Of a stretch of DNA of 64,000 nucleotides, positions 1 to 12,662 are shown in pieces. The notes below the pieces were generated by a model, which ran no database searches, was not told the origin of the DNA, and saw only the letters and a program-made list of their open reading frames with translations. The stretch lies in the NCBI GenBank assembly GCA_015698045.1, contig BLAL01000017.1, positions 434,001 through 498,000 of the forward strand, written 5' to 3'. Source of the DNA: Rhizophagus clarus. Its lineage: Eukaryota > Glomeromycota > Glomeromycetes > Glomerales > Glomeraceae. The position numbers and the translations under genes are program-made. The first letter of the stretch is position 1; the number at the start of each line of letters is the position of its first letter.

Positions 1-2666
1 ATAACTTACTTATTTTAATTTTCTCGTAAAAATTTGAAATACCTCATAGTATCTAGTTGAACATGCTTTATGTCCATGGACTTGTACAATTCAAGAGGTT
101 CCAAAATAATTCCTGTTTGAGATACAATTTAATAGGCAAATAAATTGAACACAGAAATTCTTAAAATAGCGGTTACATACCAAGAGCTCGATATAATCGA
201 ATTAGTAGCAATTTAAATTGAAAATTATATTTGCTCTTATGCAAAGCATTATCTAATAGGAAAATCGCGTGATACAAAAAAGAATTTTGTCCTAGATTAT
301 ATGAAAATTATTATTGTTAAATATATATATAATTTCTCTTCTCTTCTAATTATATATAATGAATTAACCTTTTTTATTATACAGATCGATAAGAATATGA
401 GACGCTAGGATAACAAAATCGTCGCCATATTGATTTTCAGTATCCAGCAAATTTGAACCTATTGTTAAATATCAATTACAGTATGTTGAGAAATTATATT
501 ATTTATATTGAAATCACGATAATTTTTAATATTTTCGTACCGTATTGAAGAGCATCTTCGTATGATTTCCATAACTTATCAACATACGCTATCGCATCAC
601 TTTCGTTGATATCTGACAATAATCCGAGATATCTTTCTAACTTATAGACATTAATATTTTTCTGAATATTTCGAATCTTTAACTAAAATTGAACAAAAAT
701 TTAATTAATCTATAGAACATAAATATAAAAAGATCAAAGAACATTTACCTTTTCATCCTCACAATTATTATCAATTGAAGCTTTAAATTCCTCGATAAAC
801 TTCTTCGAAGTTTCCAATGAAAAATCTTTCAAATAAGGTTTCAAATCTTCAAAACAACTAGACTTTTCTCCAAACTTCCGAATGTATTCAATCACCAATG
901 TTTCTATTTCTTTTGCTGGCTTAATCTCTTTTTTTATTGAAACAACGCGCTTTTCTAATTCTAACTCAGCAAGGAATGGCCCTCGTTTGGCATCATTTGA
1001 TTGTGATTCCTTATTTTGCAAAGAATATAAAAATTCACGAGCATCATCCAAGTTCAGCTTCTTATTCAAACTATGACAAAATAATTCAAATAAATTTAAA
1101 AGAACCATATCCAATATAGTTATAAATATGGAATTAGCCAGCTCACCTTTCTCCATTTTCATCCTTTTCATCTGATTCAATTATATGAAAAATAGAATCT
1201 ATATAAATTAAATATGCTTTCCAATCATCTGCACTATTTATAATAGTACATTGTTCATATTAATGAAATTGTGGAGGTTCAATATGTGATATTTATTTGT
1301 TAACATACTTCACTTCTAAGGATGACTTGCTTGCATCAATTGCTTTTATCCAATTACCAGTCTTTAGAAGCAAATCGTTTCGAATATGAATCATCTCGGT
1401 GTCATTTTCACATTTTTGAGCAAGATCGACTTTTAAATTTTCCAAAACCTCCAGAGCTTCCTTAAATTTATTTTGTTTCAATAAAATGATCATGTAAAGA
1501 TGAACCTCTAAAAAAAAAATTAAGTATAATTGTTAGCTAGTTAGAAAGAGTTATAAATGAAAAAGTATTCTGTATGTTACGATTACACTGCGATTATTGT
1601 GATTATAATTACAATATGATTATAGGACAAATTGTCCGGTTTTTGTCCTGTAATCGTCCTGTAATTGTGGTAATTTTGTTTTGCATGGGCCATGGGTAGA
1701 GAAATTGATTAGATACCTTCGGTGGTTTTCATTCGCTCTTCGCTTACTGCCTTTATCATCATACGTTCAGCTAATGATATAAAAATTGTTGACTGTGATT
1801 CAGGAGCATTTTCTGCCTAGCATACATTTTCAAATTAATCAAATTAAATATTTTCATAAGTAAATTTTAAATATCAATATATAAATTTTTCTCTAAAAAA
1901 CTTACCTGTAACACCAAACTCATGATGGACCAAAATAAGTATTTATTAACTTTAAATGTTTTGTGTAATTTTAAACCAGCCTATAATTATAAATAAATTG
2001 GTTAGCATAATTACGAGTCTAAACAAAAAAAAAAAAAAAAAGAATTACCTGTTGTTGTCCTTTATAATCATTATTTCGAACCAAAGCCATAAACCAATGA
2101 TTAGCAAGCTCTTCGTTATTAGGATTTTGACGCACGGCATTTTCATATAATTGAACAATTTCATCGTCTATGATCAAAGGAATAAATAAAATGTATAATG
2201 CGAAGACGTATAAAAAAGAGGTAATATATATTTTCTAAGTTATTATACGTTTTCCTAAAGGTCGATAAACCATGGTAAGAGCTTGCAATATAGGTTCATC
2301 GAATGGTTTCTTTTCTTTAACTTGTGAACATAATTGTAATGCTTCCTCAGTTTTACCAGTCCTTTCAAGAATCAAACCCTTTAAAGCCTGAATAACAAAT
2401 AACATTTTAACACATTGAATTAAGAAGATTGAATGAAAATTTTCCTTATCGATACCTTTAATATAAGAGCTTCAGGCTGTTTTTTTAATAATTTATTACA
2501 TTGTGTTAAAGCAGACTTATAATTTGAAATTTCAATTGCCTCTAACAAAAACGCAAATGTATCATTATTAATTTTTTTATGATAATTGATAAACAATAAC
2601 AATAATAAAAAATTTACCATAAATCGGACGAATTTTTCGTTCACTAACGTCTGTGATAGAGGCCAT
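1..2666 (-). CDS. NAA25: N-terminal acetyltransferase B (NatB) auxiliary subunit NAA25/Mdm20, 3' end outside window
   Basis: The TPR-rich auxiliary subunit of NatB anchors the catalytic subunit NAA20 to ribosomes for acetylation of Met-Asp/Glu/Asn/Gln N-termini. I traced 13 exons in phase: 2618-2666, 2456-2541, 2249-2387, 2049-2167, 1906-1980, 1717-1816, 1309-1507, 1147-1233, 749-1070, 541-682, 369-458, 181-291 and 43-112. They give about 530 residues starting [16 protein letters not shown]. Family landmarks are visible: [18 protein letters not shown] near residue 25, [31 protein letters not shown], a NADDW block, [14 protein letters not shown] and [16 protein letters not shown], in the order known from animal and fungal NAA25. 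The family is about 900-1000 residues, so roughly 400 residues lie beyond position 1. The start ATG at 2666 directly opens the conserved N-terminus. Product confidence is high; exon ends are inferred. Confidence 0.9.
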
Positions 2667-3030
2667 TTGGATTAAAAAACAAGAATAAAATTTTTTTAAT
2701 TCATTGGTTGGATTAAAATTTTTTTTTTTTGATGATAGATGTTGATGTTTGATGTCGTGTTACTATTTGTGTTTAGTCACGTGGAAAAGATTCATCGTTT
2801 TAGAAAAGATCATTCAAGTTAATGAGATACAAATCTGTTTCATTTTGTTACAAATTCAACCCATTTTATTTTTAAATAAAGTTTTATTAGTATATGATAT
2901 GATCTCTAACGATTTAACAAAGTTATTGATTGTAAACTTGTCCTTAATCTTTGATAAAAACAAAATAAAAAAAAAATCTAATTAGAAAAGAATTTTTTTT
3001 TTTTAAAAGTTCCTAAAATAAAATTTTTTT

Positions 3031-3065
<35 letters not shown>

Positions 3066-3087
3066 AATACCATAATTAATTACTTCA
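2667..3087. other. Intergenic spacer with long T tract
   Basis: No gene is seen. The stretch holds the NAA25 upstream region and an almost pure T run at about 3031-3060. Read on the minus strand this is an A30 tract only 27 bases after the stop codon of the KCTD-like gene. Confidence 0.6.
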
Positions 3088-4058
3088 TCAAGTTCCTCGA
3101 TGAGCTAACCAAGTAGGCTCAGTAATTCCTGTTCCCCAAACAGGTTTAATTCTATGTTTGATTTTTCCTCCAGTAGATATAGAATTACTTTGTGGTTGTT
3201 CATTAATAACTTCTAAACTAAAAATTAATTTACTTAATAAAAATCTTATTCTTCCTTGCTTATCAACTTCGGCAGTTTTATCCTTGAATTTCACATAAAT
3301 TTCACTTCCATAAACTTTTTGACCATCAATTTCAAATGAACTAATGCTTTTAATTCCATTAAAAATATCATTTTTTGGATCATAATCTTCACCAATAATA
3401 TTCACAATAATATCTCTTATAATTCTACTATGTTCTAAATTTACTGGCTGAAATTTCCATTCAATAGAATTTAGTGGAGCTACATCACATATAACTCCTC
3501 CCATATGAAATAATACAACAGGCATCCCTTCACTTTTAAAAACTACATATTGTTTGTCTCCAAATCTCTTTAATTGTAAATGAAGTGGATCAATATCTGT
3601 CAATCTTTTCTCAATTTTAAAATGACTATTAAAAACATCTCCAATCCTTGTATCCAAAGTAATCATAGATTCTGAAAGTTTAGTTAATTGAAAAAATTTT
3701 GCATCCCGTAATAAATTTTGTCGAAATACATTTTCTGACATTCCAACCGGTAAATTTATGGAAGAAATTGGAAATATTTCATAACCACGCAAGTATCTAG
3801 AAATTACTTCAAATATTACAGGATCTCGATCAAAAAATATTTCTTTTTCACCGTAAACTTCACCTCCCCAAAACATTTCTGTAAATAAGTTTGGTGCATC
3901 TGTTTGTAAACTAAAAAAAAAAAGATTTTATAAAGAGAAAATGAATCAAAATAATATTTAATAAAGAAATAATCTTTAAGAAAATTAATTTCTACTTACC
4001 TTGTCTCAGAAAATTCAAAGACTTTACCACCAACTCTCACCAGATATGAATCTGCCAT
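3088..4058 (-). CDS. KCTD-like BTB/POZ (T1-type) protein
   Basis: Two exons, 4000-4058 and 3088-3910, joined by an intron with GTAAGT donor, give 293 residues. The N-terminus MADSYLVRVGGKVFEFSETS is the first strand of a potassium-channel-tetramerisation-type BTB domain, and FDRDPVIFEVISRYLRGY at about residue 50 is the typical T1 core. The domain covers about residues 4-105. The rest has no domain I recognise and is rich in beta-type segments. Such proteins usually form oligomers and often act as adaptors of Cullin-3 ubiquitin ligases; that role is inferred. I chose the ATG at 4058 because an upstream in-frame ATG at 4241 would add residues without family likeness. A broken second copy lies at 18.98-19.20 kb. 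Confidence 0.82.
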
Positions 4059-4326
4059 AGCTAAAGAATAAATATCAAATTTAATAATAATAAACTGAAA
4101 ATAAGCCAATTTAAGGTAGCGGTTAAAATAGCTGTTGATCATATGATATTTTTTAAATAATATGAGGGGATCTGCATTGTTTAACATAGTACAGGTAGGG
4201 CTTTTTATGTGGCCAGAATTAATGAAATATCCGCCTTTCACGTGATTTTATTAGAAAATAATCGGCTGACAAGAAAGAACAACTGAGTTTCAGATAATCT
4301 TCTAAAGTTTCATTACAATGATGGAC

Positions 4327-4411
4327 GACCCGTTAAAAAACGGGTATCGCGGAAGAACAGCTATCCTCAAGTTAGATTGACCTTTAACCCTCGCCACATC
4401 TAATCAGAGTC
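4327..4411 (+). repeat. 82-bp conserved element, copy A (most diverged)
   Basis: Starts GACCCGTTAAAAAACGGGTA and keeps TATCGCGGAAGAACAGCTAT, TTTAACCCTCGCCACA and CAGAGTC. It lies 1.47 kb before the first small secreted gene, against 0.4-0.7 kb in the other units. Confidence 0.7.
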
Positions 4412-5735
4412 GAACATATAAAATAAGTGTAAATATAAGGAAAAATAAACCAGAAAAGATTATAAGAGGTACGAACGATAGAAGATAAAAGGAAAAAACC
4501 ATTAAAAATATAAAAAAAAAAAACAAGAAAAAGTAAAAGACACGATGAATAGTTGACGAGGTCAGGATTTATTATTGAAAATTTTCGATTATTAAATAAA
4601 GTAAGCTACAATAAAACTTAAAGCCACTAGTGTGGCTTACTTTTAATCTTTAAGTTGAAATACCATTTAATTGTTTTCTTAACCATTATCAGTTTGCACT
4701 TTTTGCTAATTTCCAATTTCATACTTCGATAAACTTTGTTCCGTTTCTTCCAACGAAGCCATATAATGTTGCTACTAAAAAAGTAATATTTTCTTTAGTC
4801 ACAAATAATTTTCTTTTTTTTTACTAATTATTCCAAAAACACATTTTGATAGAGAAATACAGTCAGGCCTCGGTATACCTATGTAATTTACCCGACAATC
4901 ATTGTAAAGTTGCATAGGAAGGATTGGAAGGTTGAGAATAGAACATGGCGTAGTTATTGGAATGATGTGTAACGAGTATTTTTAGCTGCTTTATTATAGA
5001 TCCAAAATCGATTATCTTAAACTACAAGTGTAACGGACTTCGATCAATAAACATTCTCCTGGTGCTACGGGTAACAAAGGATAAATTTTAAATTTGATGC
5101 ATTTTTTAAGACACATTTAAAGATTCGAAATTTAGACGACAATATAAATATAGAATAAGTTTAGGTAACATGATCGATCCACCCCTTCTTTCATTAACCT
5201 AAAACAGGAAAAAAAAAAATTAATTAAAGAACAATCCTAGATAATTATAATATAAGTAAATTACGTAATCATGATCAAAGTTCATTATTCAATGAAAATT
5301 TCAAATGCATTGTTATGTTATTTTAGCCACTTTAATTTTCTTTAAATAGTAAAATTTTTAATTTTGCATTAAATTTAGTTAATTCTGTTTTAAGAAGTAT
5401 CGATCAGGTGGGGAACTTTTTTTTTTAAGTCTTGTCTACTAAATTAATCATTTCTACTACGTTCGACCTTTAGTAGGTTTATGCAGTTTTAATATTGCGG
5501 TACTATTTTGAATATGAGTTAATAAAAAAATTATCTCGCACATTACATTACATAATTTATAAAAATCATATTGTATGAATGAAAGTTTTTATGTCATCCT
5601 TTCTTGGCACGACTTTTTAGAAATTAAGTTCCGCGTGTAATCAATATAATCAGCAAATTACAAAATTTTTTTCTTTCCAGATCTAATTATAGTTCCTAGG
5701 ATGAGGTGACGCAAATTAAAAATATCGACCTCTTT

Positions 5736-5780
5736 ACAAGTATTTAAACAGACGAAAATTCCCCTTCGTTAAAACTCAAG
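5736..5780 (+). promoter_or_regulatory. Core promoter block of small secreted gene A
   Basis: ACAAGTATTTAAAC followed by GACGAAAATTCCCCTTCGTT, about 140 bases before the ATG. The same block precedes all four paralogues, and the TATTTAAA core is a likely TATA-type site. Function is inferred from conservation. Confidence 0.55.
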
Positions 5781-5878
5781 ATTTTTAATAAAATCTTAAA
5801 AATATATATATATATATATTATCTAATAAACATATCAATAATTTCTTTAAGCTTTTAATCTTTTTAATATTCTACATA

Positions 5879-6437
5879 ATGAACAGCAAAATCTTTACCA
5901 TCTTTACGATTCTTCTTGTTCTACTCGCTACATTTGTAACCTCTGCTCCAATTGAGAAGCGTGCTAAAAAAGTTATTCATGTAACTTCTCCAGGAAAAGG
6001 TCCATGGGCAAGAAAATCCGATCAAGTTGTTAGTTGGTGGTGTAATGAATGTGATTCCAATGGTATTTATCATATTTTATCTTACTTGATGGGTATCTAA
6101 TTCGTAAAGGATTTATAATTAATACATTTCATTATTCCTTTGTATATAGAGGGTGTTACCGTTCGAATTATCCAAATTAAATCATCTTCTTCTAAAGTTG
6201 AAGTCTTCAAACAAGATGTAAGTTGTCTTCTCTAAATATGAAATCATTCAAATTAAAAAAAAAAAAAAAAATTAATTAATTTTCATTTCACAGGCAAACA
6301 ATGCTTTTAATGGACATCTTCAATTTACAATTGGAGCAAATTGGGATGTTACAAAGAAATATTTTGCCCAAGTTACACTCAAGAGCGACCACAACGTTGT
6401 TGGTAAAGGTGTTGAATTCGGAATTTTTAAACCTTAA
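5879..6437 (+). CDS. Small secreted Kre9/KNH-like protein, copy A
   Basis: Exons 5879-6092, 6150-6217 and 6294-6437 keep phase and give 141 residues. Residues 1-22 form a signal peptide (hydrophobic run TIFTILLVLLATFVTS). A dibasic KR at about residue 28 resembles a Kex2-type maturation site; the other copies lack it. Then come VTSPGKGPW, a VVSWWCNEC motif with CxxC, VTVRIIQI, and a C-terminal half with FTIGANWDVTKKYFAQVTL. This pattern fits the Ser/Thr-rich membrane-anchored Kre9/KNH domain family (Pfam Kre9_KNH), which acts in the cell wall or outside the cell. There is no Ser/Thr-rich tail or GPI signal, so the protein is probably released. Role unknown; cell wall or host-interface work is possible. 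Confidence 0.8.
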
Positions 6438-7079
6438 ATATGATTACCAAATTAATACTAATAGATAGAAATAATTTGTATCAGTATACTTTATGATGAT
6501 TAGATCTATACTAAGTAAAAATAATAATAAATATTTTAATATTTTATGAGCATTTAAATTTGCCAGTTTTCTTAATATATAATTATCGTTATAAATTATA
6601 ATGTTATAAATTGTCACGTAAAAAAAAAATGAAATTGATATTTAAGATTTTGCTGATATTACTTTTTTATTCTCATTCTAAATCAACGGCAACACGTCGA
6701 CACAGCAAAATTTAGGATAAAATTGTATAAGCATACTAGAGACATTGATGGCTCTAGGAGCTATCTAGGCAAAAAAAATGTTCCCAGTTTTAATTTCAAA
6801 TTAAAATGGTCGTACGGAAATCTCACGTGACAAAGATCGACAGTCAACTAGCTACGCTAAATCGATAGACCTAACATAGCAAATGCCACGAAATCAATCT
6901 AATAAATGACATGAATTTAATCACGAATTTAATTTAAATTTAAGCCAAATATGTGCCACGAACTTAATTAAATCTATGCAACGAATTTAATTAACATATG
7001 TCACGAAATATATGCAGTTAAATCTTCTTGTTTCTGGAAGTAATACACAATCATTTACTTTATCTTGAACATCACTAGT

Positions 7080-7200
7080 AATTTCTATCCGGATCGAAGA
7101 AACACTACGCAAATTAAAATTCCTTCACAAGTATTTAACAGACGAAAATTCCCTTTGTATTTTTTTAATGTGAAATCAAAGATTTGACAATAAATAAATA
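7080..7200 (+). pseudogene. Orphan promoter remnant of a lost small secreted gene
   Basis: ACGCAAATTAAAAT followed by CACAAGTATTTAACAGACG and AAAATTCCCTTTGT matches the promoter of copy A at 5708-5770 (ACGCAAATTAAAAATATCG and ACAAGTATTTAAACAGACG). No MNSK-type coding exon follows. I read it as a fifth copy whose gene has been deleted. Confidence 0.6.
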
Positions 7201-9268
7201 AATAATAATTCCCAAAGTGACGTTAGACAATTAGTTATGCAATAAGGTTATATTTGGAATTTCAAGTTAAATTAAGAACTTAAGGGACCATAACGAAAGA
7301 AGCGAGAAAAGGTCAAGATGTTAATCATTTCAGTCCTATTTATTCAACGTCCCTGTATACATGTAACTAAATGTAGTGCACTTTATAATTACTTTTATAG
7401 ACTAGCGTATAATTTTGACAGACCAGTAATATTATAGCGTGCGCCCACGGACTTTTTCACTAGCCACGTGACAAACCAAGAACCTTCCTTTAGTAATACT
7501 GTAGTTGGTACTATGTATTTGCGCTATCTTTTATAAAAATAAAATAAAAGCCAACCAACAACCTTCACATGATTTGGACACTAAATTTATGATGATTTGC
7601 GACGAAATAAATATGATTTGGCCACAGAATTTACTACTAGTTATTTTTATATAAATTAATTTTAATAATAATATTTATTAAATAAATGCAGAAATTAAAT
7701 AAAATATAAATATATTTGTTTTGTAGATTATTATTCTCAGATTATATTAATTTTTTGAAATGTACAGTACTTTTATTATGAAGAAAAAACAGTAAACTAT
7801 GTTTCGAATTAAACACAATAGATGATGTTGTAACATTATCAAAGGCGGATAGAGTTCATATCGGACCGCAAGATGTCTTCGATTAAAATTACAAGAAATA
7901 CGTATATTTTTCAAGGCATTAACTATTGCTCTATTATATGTTCCATCATTGATGTATTAATTGGTCGTTCAAAACTAGTTTGACATATTCATAATGATTG
8001 CATTTGAGTTTCTTTAGGATTGAACAAAAGTATTATTCAAAAAAAAAATATATATATATTCTATATTAAAAATAAAATAAGACTCATATGCAATAATACA
8101 TCAATCATATGCAGATTCATTTACGCAGTAATTGTCATTGGTGGATTTGTGGGCAATCAATAATCCAGATATTCAGTTATCAGTAATAGCATTGCATTTG
8201 CATTATCCAGTTGGGTAAATTTATTTTTATTGTAAGTAAAGGGTGAATAAGTGAACTAACTATAAAATATAAAATTTGAATTCCCGATTTTAGTCGTTAA
8301 TCACACTAATGCACAAAATTCCGGAACTTCTCAAAACTTTAAAGAAAAACCGGCGATTCAATTGTACCGCTCTTATTTCGGGTAAATGTAAAACTTTATC
8401 GTTAAGTGAAAAAAGGATAAACACGGGAATTAACAAATTTTCATAGCGCAGCTATTGAATATAATTTGCACAATCTTTATTCCCAGTACTCCCTGCATTC
8501 CCAATAAATGACATTCCAATTTGTCATGCACTCTACGTATCTTTGTAACCAATTAATCGTGAACGAAGTTCGTTTAAAATCTAAAATTCTTGTATAAGAA
8601 AGTTACAAAAATTAATATTAATATTAATTACATAATTTAGAGATATACAAAATGTAAATCAACTTATAATACAATCTTTTTTAACCATTATTCCATTTAC
8701 CTATTATTAAATAATTAAAATTTATTTATTATTAATTCCGTTCATTTTATATATTGTGATTAGTATATAAATAAATTCAAAATTGTTCTATTTTAAATGT
8801 AGATATTATTTATGTATTATTTGTTCCAAATTTCGAACGTAAAAAAAAAAAAAGATTTATTATTTATCTTTTTTATTTGTAATATATTTTATAATAACTT
8901 CAAACAATGTTCTATTGGTTTAAATTCTTTTTTAAAAAAACCACGCGTGTCATCGATCGATGTGATCCTAATCATATGTTAAACAAAAAAAAAATAAAAT
9001 AAAATTGCGTCATTGCAATTATATTATAATCATTGTAAAATAACAAAAATTACTATACAACAACATTAATAACTTTTATTTGTTGATCATACGGATCATA
9101 CGATAATATGCGGCCAGAATTTTAGATATATCAGCCTTTTATGGGAAATACAAGCCTCTTACGCCTTTTACGGGTGATTTTATTGGTAAGGGAAAATATT
9201 AGCCTTTTTTGATTTTATTAGAAAATCAAATTAGTACTGTGCTGCCAATCATTCGTTAGAATGATAAT

Positions 9269-9350
9269 GACCCGCCAAGACGGATATCGCGGAAGTACAG
9301 CTATCCCCAAGTTATATGGCTTTTAACCCTTGCCACAGCTTATCAGAGCC
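9269..9350 (+). repeat. 82-bp conserved element, copy B
   Basis: GACCCGCCAAGACGGATATC, then GCGGAAGTACAGCTATCCCC, GTTATATGGCTTTTAACCC and CAGAGCC. It lies about 400 bases before gene B. Confidence 0.75.
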
Positions 9351-9626
9351 ATGTGTAAATACAAATAAAATTAATCAGCTAAGAAGAGGAAGTAGAAATA
9401 GAGAATGTAAGAAAAAAAATGATGTTAAATTAAGAAAGTAAAACGAGAAAAAGTATAATAAACATAATAAATAATGAACGAGATTAAAATATTATATAAA
9501 TTTTGATTATTCGCATACGAAATTTACAAATTCTAAAGATTATTACTTATGAGGCTATTATCGTTTATCTTATCTTTCTCTGAAGCCTGCAATATGGCTT
9601 ACTTTAAGTAGTTTCGCCCCATAATT

Positions 9627-9670
9627 GGACAAGTATTTAAACGAATGGAAATTTCCTTTGTTGAAATTCA
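9627..9670 (+). promoter_or_regulatory. Core promoter block of small secreted gene B
   Basis: GACAAGTATTTAAACGAATG followed by GAAATTTCCTTTGTTG, about 120 bases before the ATG and preceded by the shared block GTAGTTTCGCCCCATAAT. Confidence 0.55.
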
Positions 9671-9748
9671 AACAGATTCATCTTAAATAAACATATCAAT
9701 AATCACTAATTTAATTTCTTTCGATCTTAATTGTTATTATTTGGCGTC

Positions 9749-10304
9749 ATGAACAGCAAAACCTTTACCATTTTTACAATTCTTTTCGTCTTATTCGCAA
9801 CCTCTATTCGTGCTTATAAATATATTAGAGTAACTTCACCAGGAAAAGGTCCATGGAAAAAAAATTCAGGTCAAGTCGTTAGTTGGGATTGTCTCGACTG
9901 TAGCCCAGACGGTGATTATCGTATTTTATTTTACTGAAAACTGGAAAATGGCAGCACTGATCAAAAGGTTTGAAATTTATGAAGGATTTCTAATTAATCA
10001 ATTTCATTATCACTTTGTGCACAGAGGATGTTGTCGTTCGAATTATTCAAATTAAACGTTTTCCTTATCTTGAAGTATTCAGAAAAGATGTAAGTCATCT
10101 TCTCCAAACATGAAATTCTTCGATTAAAAAAATGAATTAATTTTATCTGGCAATTTATAGGCGAAAAATGCTAGATCTGGACAACTTAATTTTATAATTG
10201 GGAAAGATTGGGATGAGAAAAAGCAATATTTTGCAGAGGTTGCACTTAAAAACGATCCCGACCACCATTCTGGTGATAGTGTTAAATTTGGAATTGAAAA
10301 TTAA
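9749..10304 (+). CDS. Small secreted Kre9/KNH-like protein, copy B
   Basis: Proposed exons 9749-9920, 10025-10089 and 10161-10304 give 126 residues. Signal peptide of about 21 residues (MNSKTFTIFTILFVLFATSI), then VTSPGKGPWKKNSGQVVSWD with a WDCLDC (CxxC) motif, VVVRIIQI, and a third exon of exactly 144 nt as in copy A. If exon 1 were read on to the donor position used by copy A, an in-frame TGA at 9936-9938 would end the protein. A GTATTT donor right after GATTATC restores phase and family likeness, so I use it; without transcripts it remains possible that this copy is a pseudogene. Confidence 0.65.
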
Positions 10305-11969
10305 TTAATAGAATAATTTAATAATTAATACGAATACTACTAGTTAGATTTATTAATTTTCTAAATATATAAATTTTTAATAAAGTATTTAAGTATTTTG
10401 TTAACATTTTACGTTGAATTATAGTTCTGATCAGAGTTACCAGGCTCAAAAAAAAGCTTTTATTTTTTAACAATTATTAATGATCTCCGTATATTTTTAT
10501 GCGAATGAAATTAAATTGATACAATTTGTAGCCAAAAAAGTCTTTTAAAAATATTCTTAAAATTAACCAGGTTTCAACCGGTTAAAGTTTTCATACAGAC
10601 ATCAGTACTCTGCCGTATATCGCTGGCCACAGTATCCGGTTATCTTGCAAATTTAGGGAATTGGATGACACTACTCGGTAGTGTACAAAATTTTTTTATT
10701 ATAAATGAAAAATTCTTAATTAAAATCTTTGTTGTATGATATTTTAAAAAAAGTTTCCCTTGGGTAAATTTAAAAGTAAAATCAAAAGAAGTGGAGATTC
10801 TTTTCAAAAAAAAAGAGGGAGAAAATATTATACATGAGGATACTTGGCTCGCGACATACGGTAATTAGTTCTCATTTGAAAATCAGAAGTTCAACGTGTT
10901 TGTCCTCTTTAATCGACCTTACATGAAGTAGGTCGTTTAGTTACCATATTATGGTTATGTGTGGTACAGCTTAGGTACATTAGGGAAAGGGTGAGATTTC
11001 ATTGAACAAAGATATTATTAAAGAAAAAAGATATCGAATATTCGTATCAATAAAGAAAAAACAAACCAGCAAAGTGTAATAACTAAAAATTAAAGATGGT
11101 GATTTGTTTGTTGGTATCTCATCTTTTGCACATTACTCAATATATTAAAGTGCAGATTTATTGTAGGTTTTAACTGCAGCAAATATTTTGATTAGTGGAT
11201 TTGTTTTGCTGCTTTATCGTCAAATGAATAAAAAAAGATTAACACGGGAAATTAACGAAAAAGTGATTACATGGCGCAACTATTGAATTGTACTGCATTT
11301 TATTTTCAGTATTCCCAGCATTCACAATAAATTGGACATGAACTCCGTGTATATGTAAAAAATAATCAACCAATTAATTAATCGTGAACGAAGTTCTAAA
11401 CAAATCAAAGTTTAATATTAAAATTAATTAAAACCATCCAGTAATATACAAAATGTAAATCAACTTATAATACAATCTTTTTAACCATTATTCCATTTTC
11501 CTATTATTTAATTTAAATAATTAAAAATTTATTTACGTTAATTTGAATATTTGCCCCAACAATTTTCTGTTAATCATATCCGCCGATCTGCAGAATGAAA
11601 TATTCGCCAAAAATTATCTGCAGATCGGCGGTAAAACCATGCGTGTATCATCGATCGACGTGATCAAATCATATTAAAACAAAAAAAGATTTTGTTGTAT
11701 TATTATTATTATTATTGCATCATTGAAATTATATTGTGGTCATTATAAAATATACAGTATGAATCTATTATGATAACTTAATAGCATTTATTGTTGATCA
11801 TACGATCATACGATATTAACATTCGACCATAATTTTGATATATCAGCCTTATATAGAAAATGCAAGCCTCTTACGCCTTTTACGGGTGATTTATTGGTAA
11901 GGGAAAAATATCTTTTGATTTTATTAGAAAAAATCACGTAAACAATAAAGTTAAATAATAGTAGATAAC

Positions 11970-12051
11970 GACCCGCTAAGACGGATATCGCGGAAGAACA
12001 GTTATTCCCAGGTTATATGGCTTCTAACTCTTGCCACAGCTCCTCTGAGCC
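11970..12051 (+). repeat. 82-bp conserved element, copy C1
   Basis: GACCCGCTAAGACGGATATC, GCGGAAGAACAGTTATTCCC, GGTTATATGGCTTCTAAC and TGAGCC; again exactly 82 bases. Confidence 0.75.
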
Positions 12052-12180
12052 AAAATACAAAAGACTTTTTTTAAAAAAGATTTCTTTGATTTTATTAGAA
12101 AAACACGTAAACAATAAAGTTAAATCAAGGGTCAGGATAATATGAGTCTAGATAATCTAAGGTTTCGTTAGAATCATAAC

Positions 12181-12262
12181 GACCCGCTAAGACGGATATC
12201 GCGGAGCAACGGCTATTTCCAGGTTATATGGCTTTTAACCCTTGTCACAGCTCGTCGAAGTC
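12181..12262 (+). repeat. 82-bp conserved element, copy C2
   Basis: Starts GACCCGCTAAGACGGATATC, with GGTTATATGGCTTTTAACCC. It is a second copy about 210 bases after C1, inside a local duplication that also repeats AATAAAGTTAAAT upstream of each. Confidence 0.75.
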
Positions 12263-12522
12263 AAAATACAAATTGTTTTTTTTTTAAAAAAATATATGAA
12301 AATAAAAAGAAAATTAATCAGCTAAGAAGAAGAGATACCGGTAATAGAGAATGAAAAAAAAGATGTTAAATGAAAAAGTAAAACGAATGAACGAGATCCA
12401 AGTGATTTATGAGAAATTTGATTTATTAAATTCTAAAGATTATTTCTTATAAGGCTATCTCATCTTATCGTTCGCTAAAGCCTGCAGTGTGGCTTACTTT
12501 GAGTAGTTTCGCCCCATAATTT

Positions 12523-12566
12523 GACAAGTATTTAAACGAATGGAAATTTTCCTTCGTTAAAACTCA
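12523..12566 (+). promoter_or_regulatory. Core promoter block of small secreted gene C
   Basis: GACAAGTATTTAAACGAATG then GAAATTTTCCTTCGTT, about 136 bases before the ATG. Confidence 0.55.
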
Positions 12567-12662
12567 GATTTTCATAAAATCTTAAAAAATAACTGATATT
12601 TAATAAGTACCAATAATTAACAACTTAATTTCTCCCAATTTCAATTATTATTATTCGACATC

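Larger units (their letters stand above)
6438..9748. other. Intergenic part of unit A/B
   Basis: No intact gene is visible. From about 6883 to 7012 there are several loose copies of a CACGAATTTAATT-like motif. At 7080-7200 there is a promoter remnant (separate entry). The stretch 8120-8570 (GGTGGATTTGTGGGCAATCA onward) recurs in decayed form near 20530-21060. The 82-bp element and core promoter of copy B close the interval. Confidence 0.6.
10305..12662. other. Intergenic part of unit B/C
   Basis: No gene is visible. Contains a CCGGTT inverted motif near 10572-10584, blocks shared with units C and D (10830-11240), a short GC-richer pair of inverted segments at 11580-11635 (GCCGATCTGCAGA against TCTGCAGATCGGC), and two 82-bp elements of copy C. 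Confidence 0.6.

Noticed and set aside
2749-2985. Open frame of 78 codons upstream of NAA25
   Set aside because: No family likeness, A/T-run composition, and it overlaps the likely promoter of NAA25.
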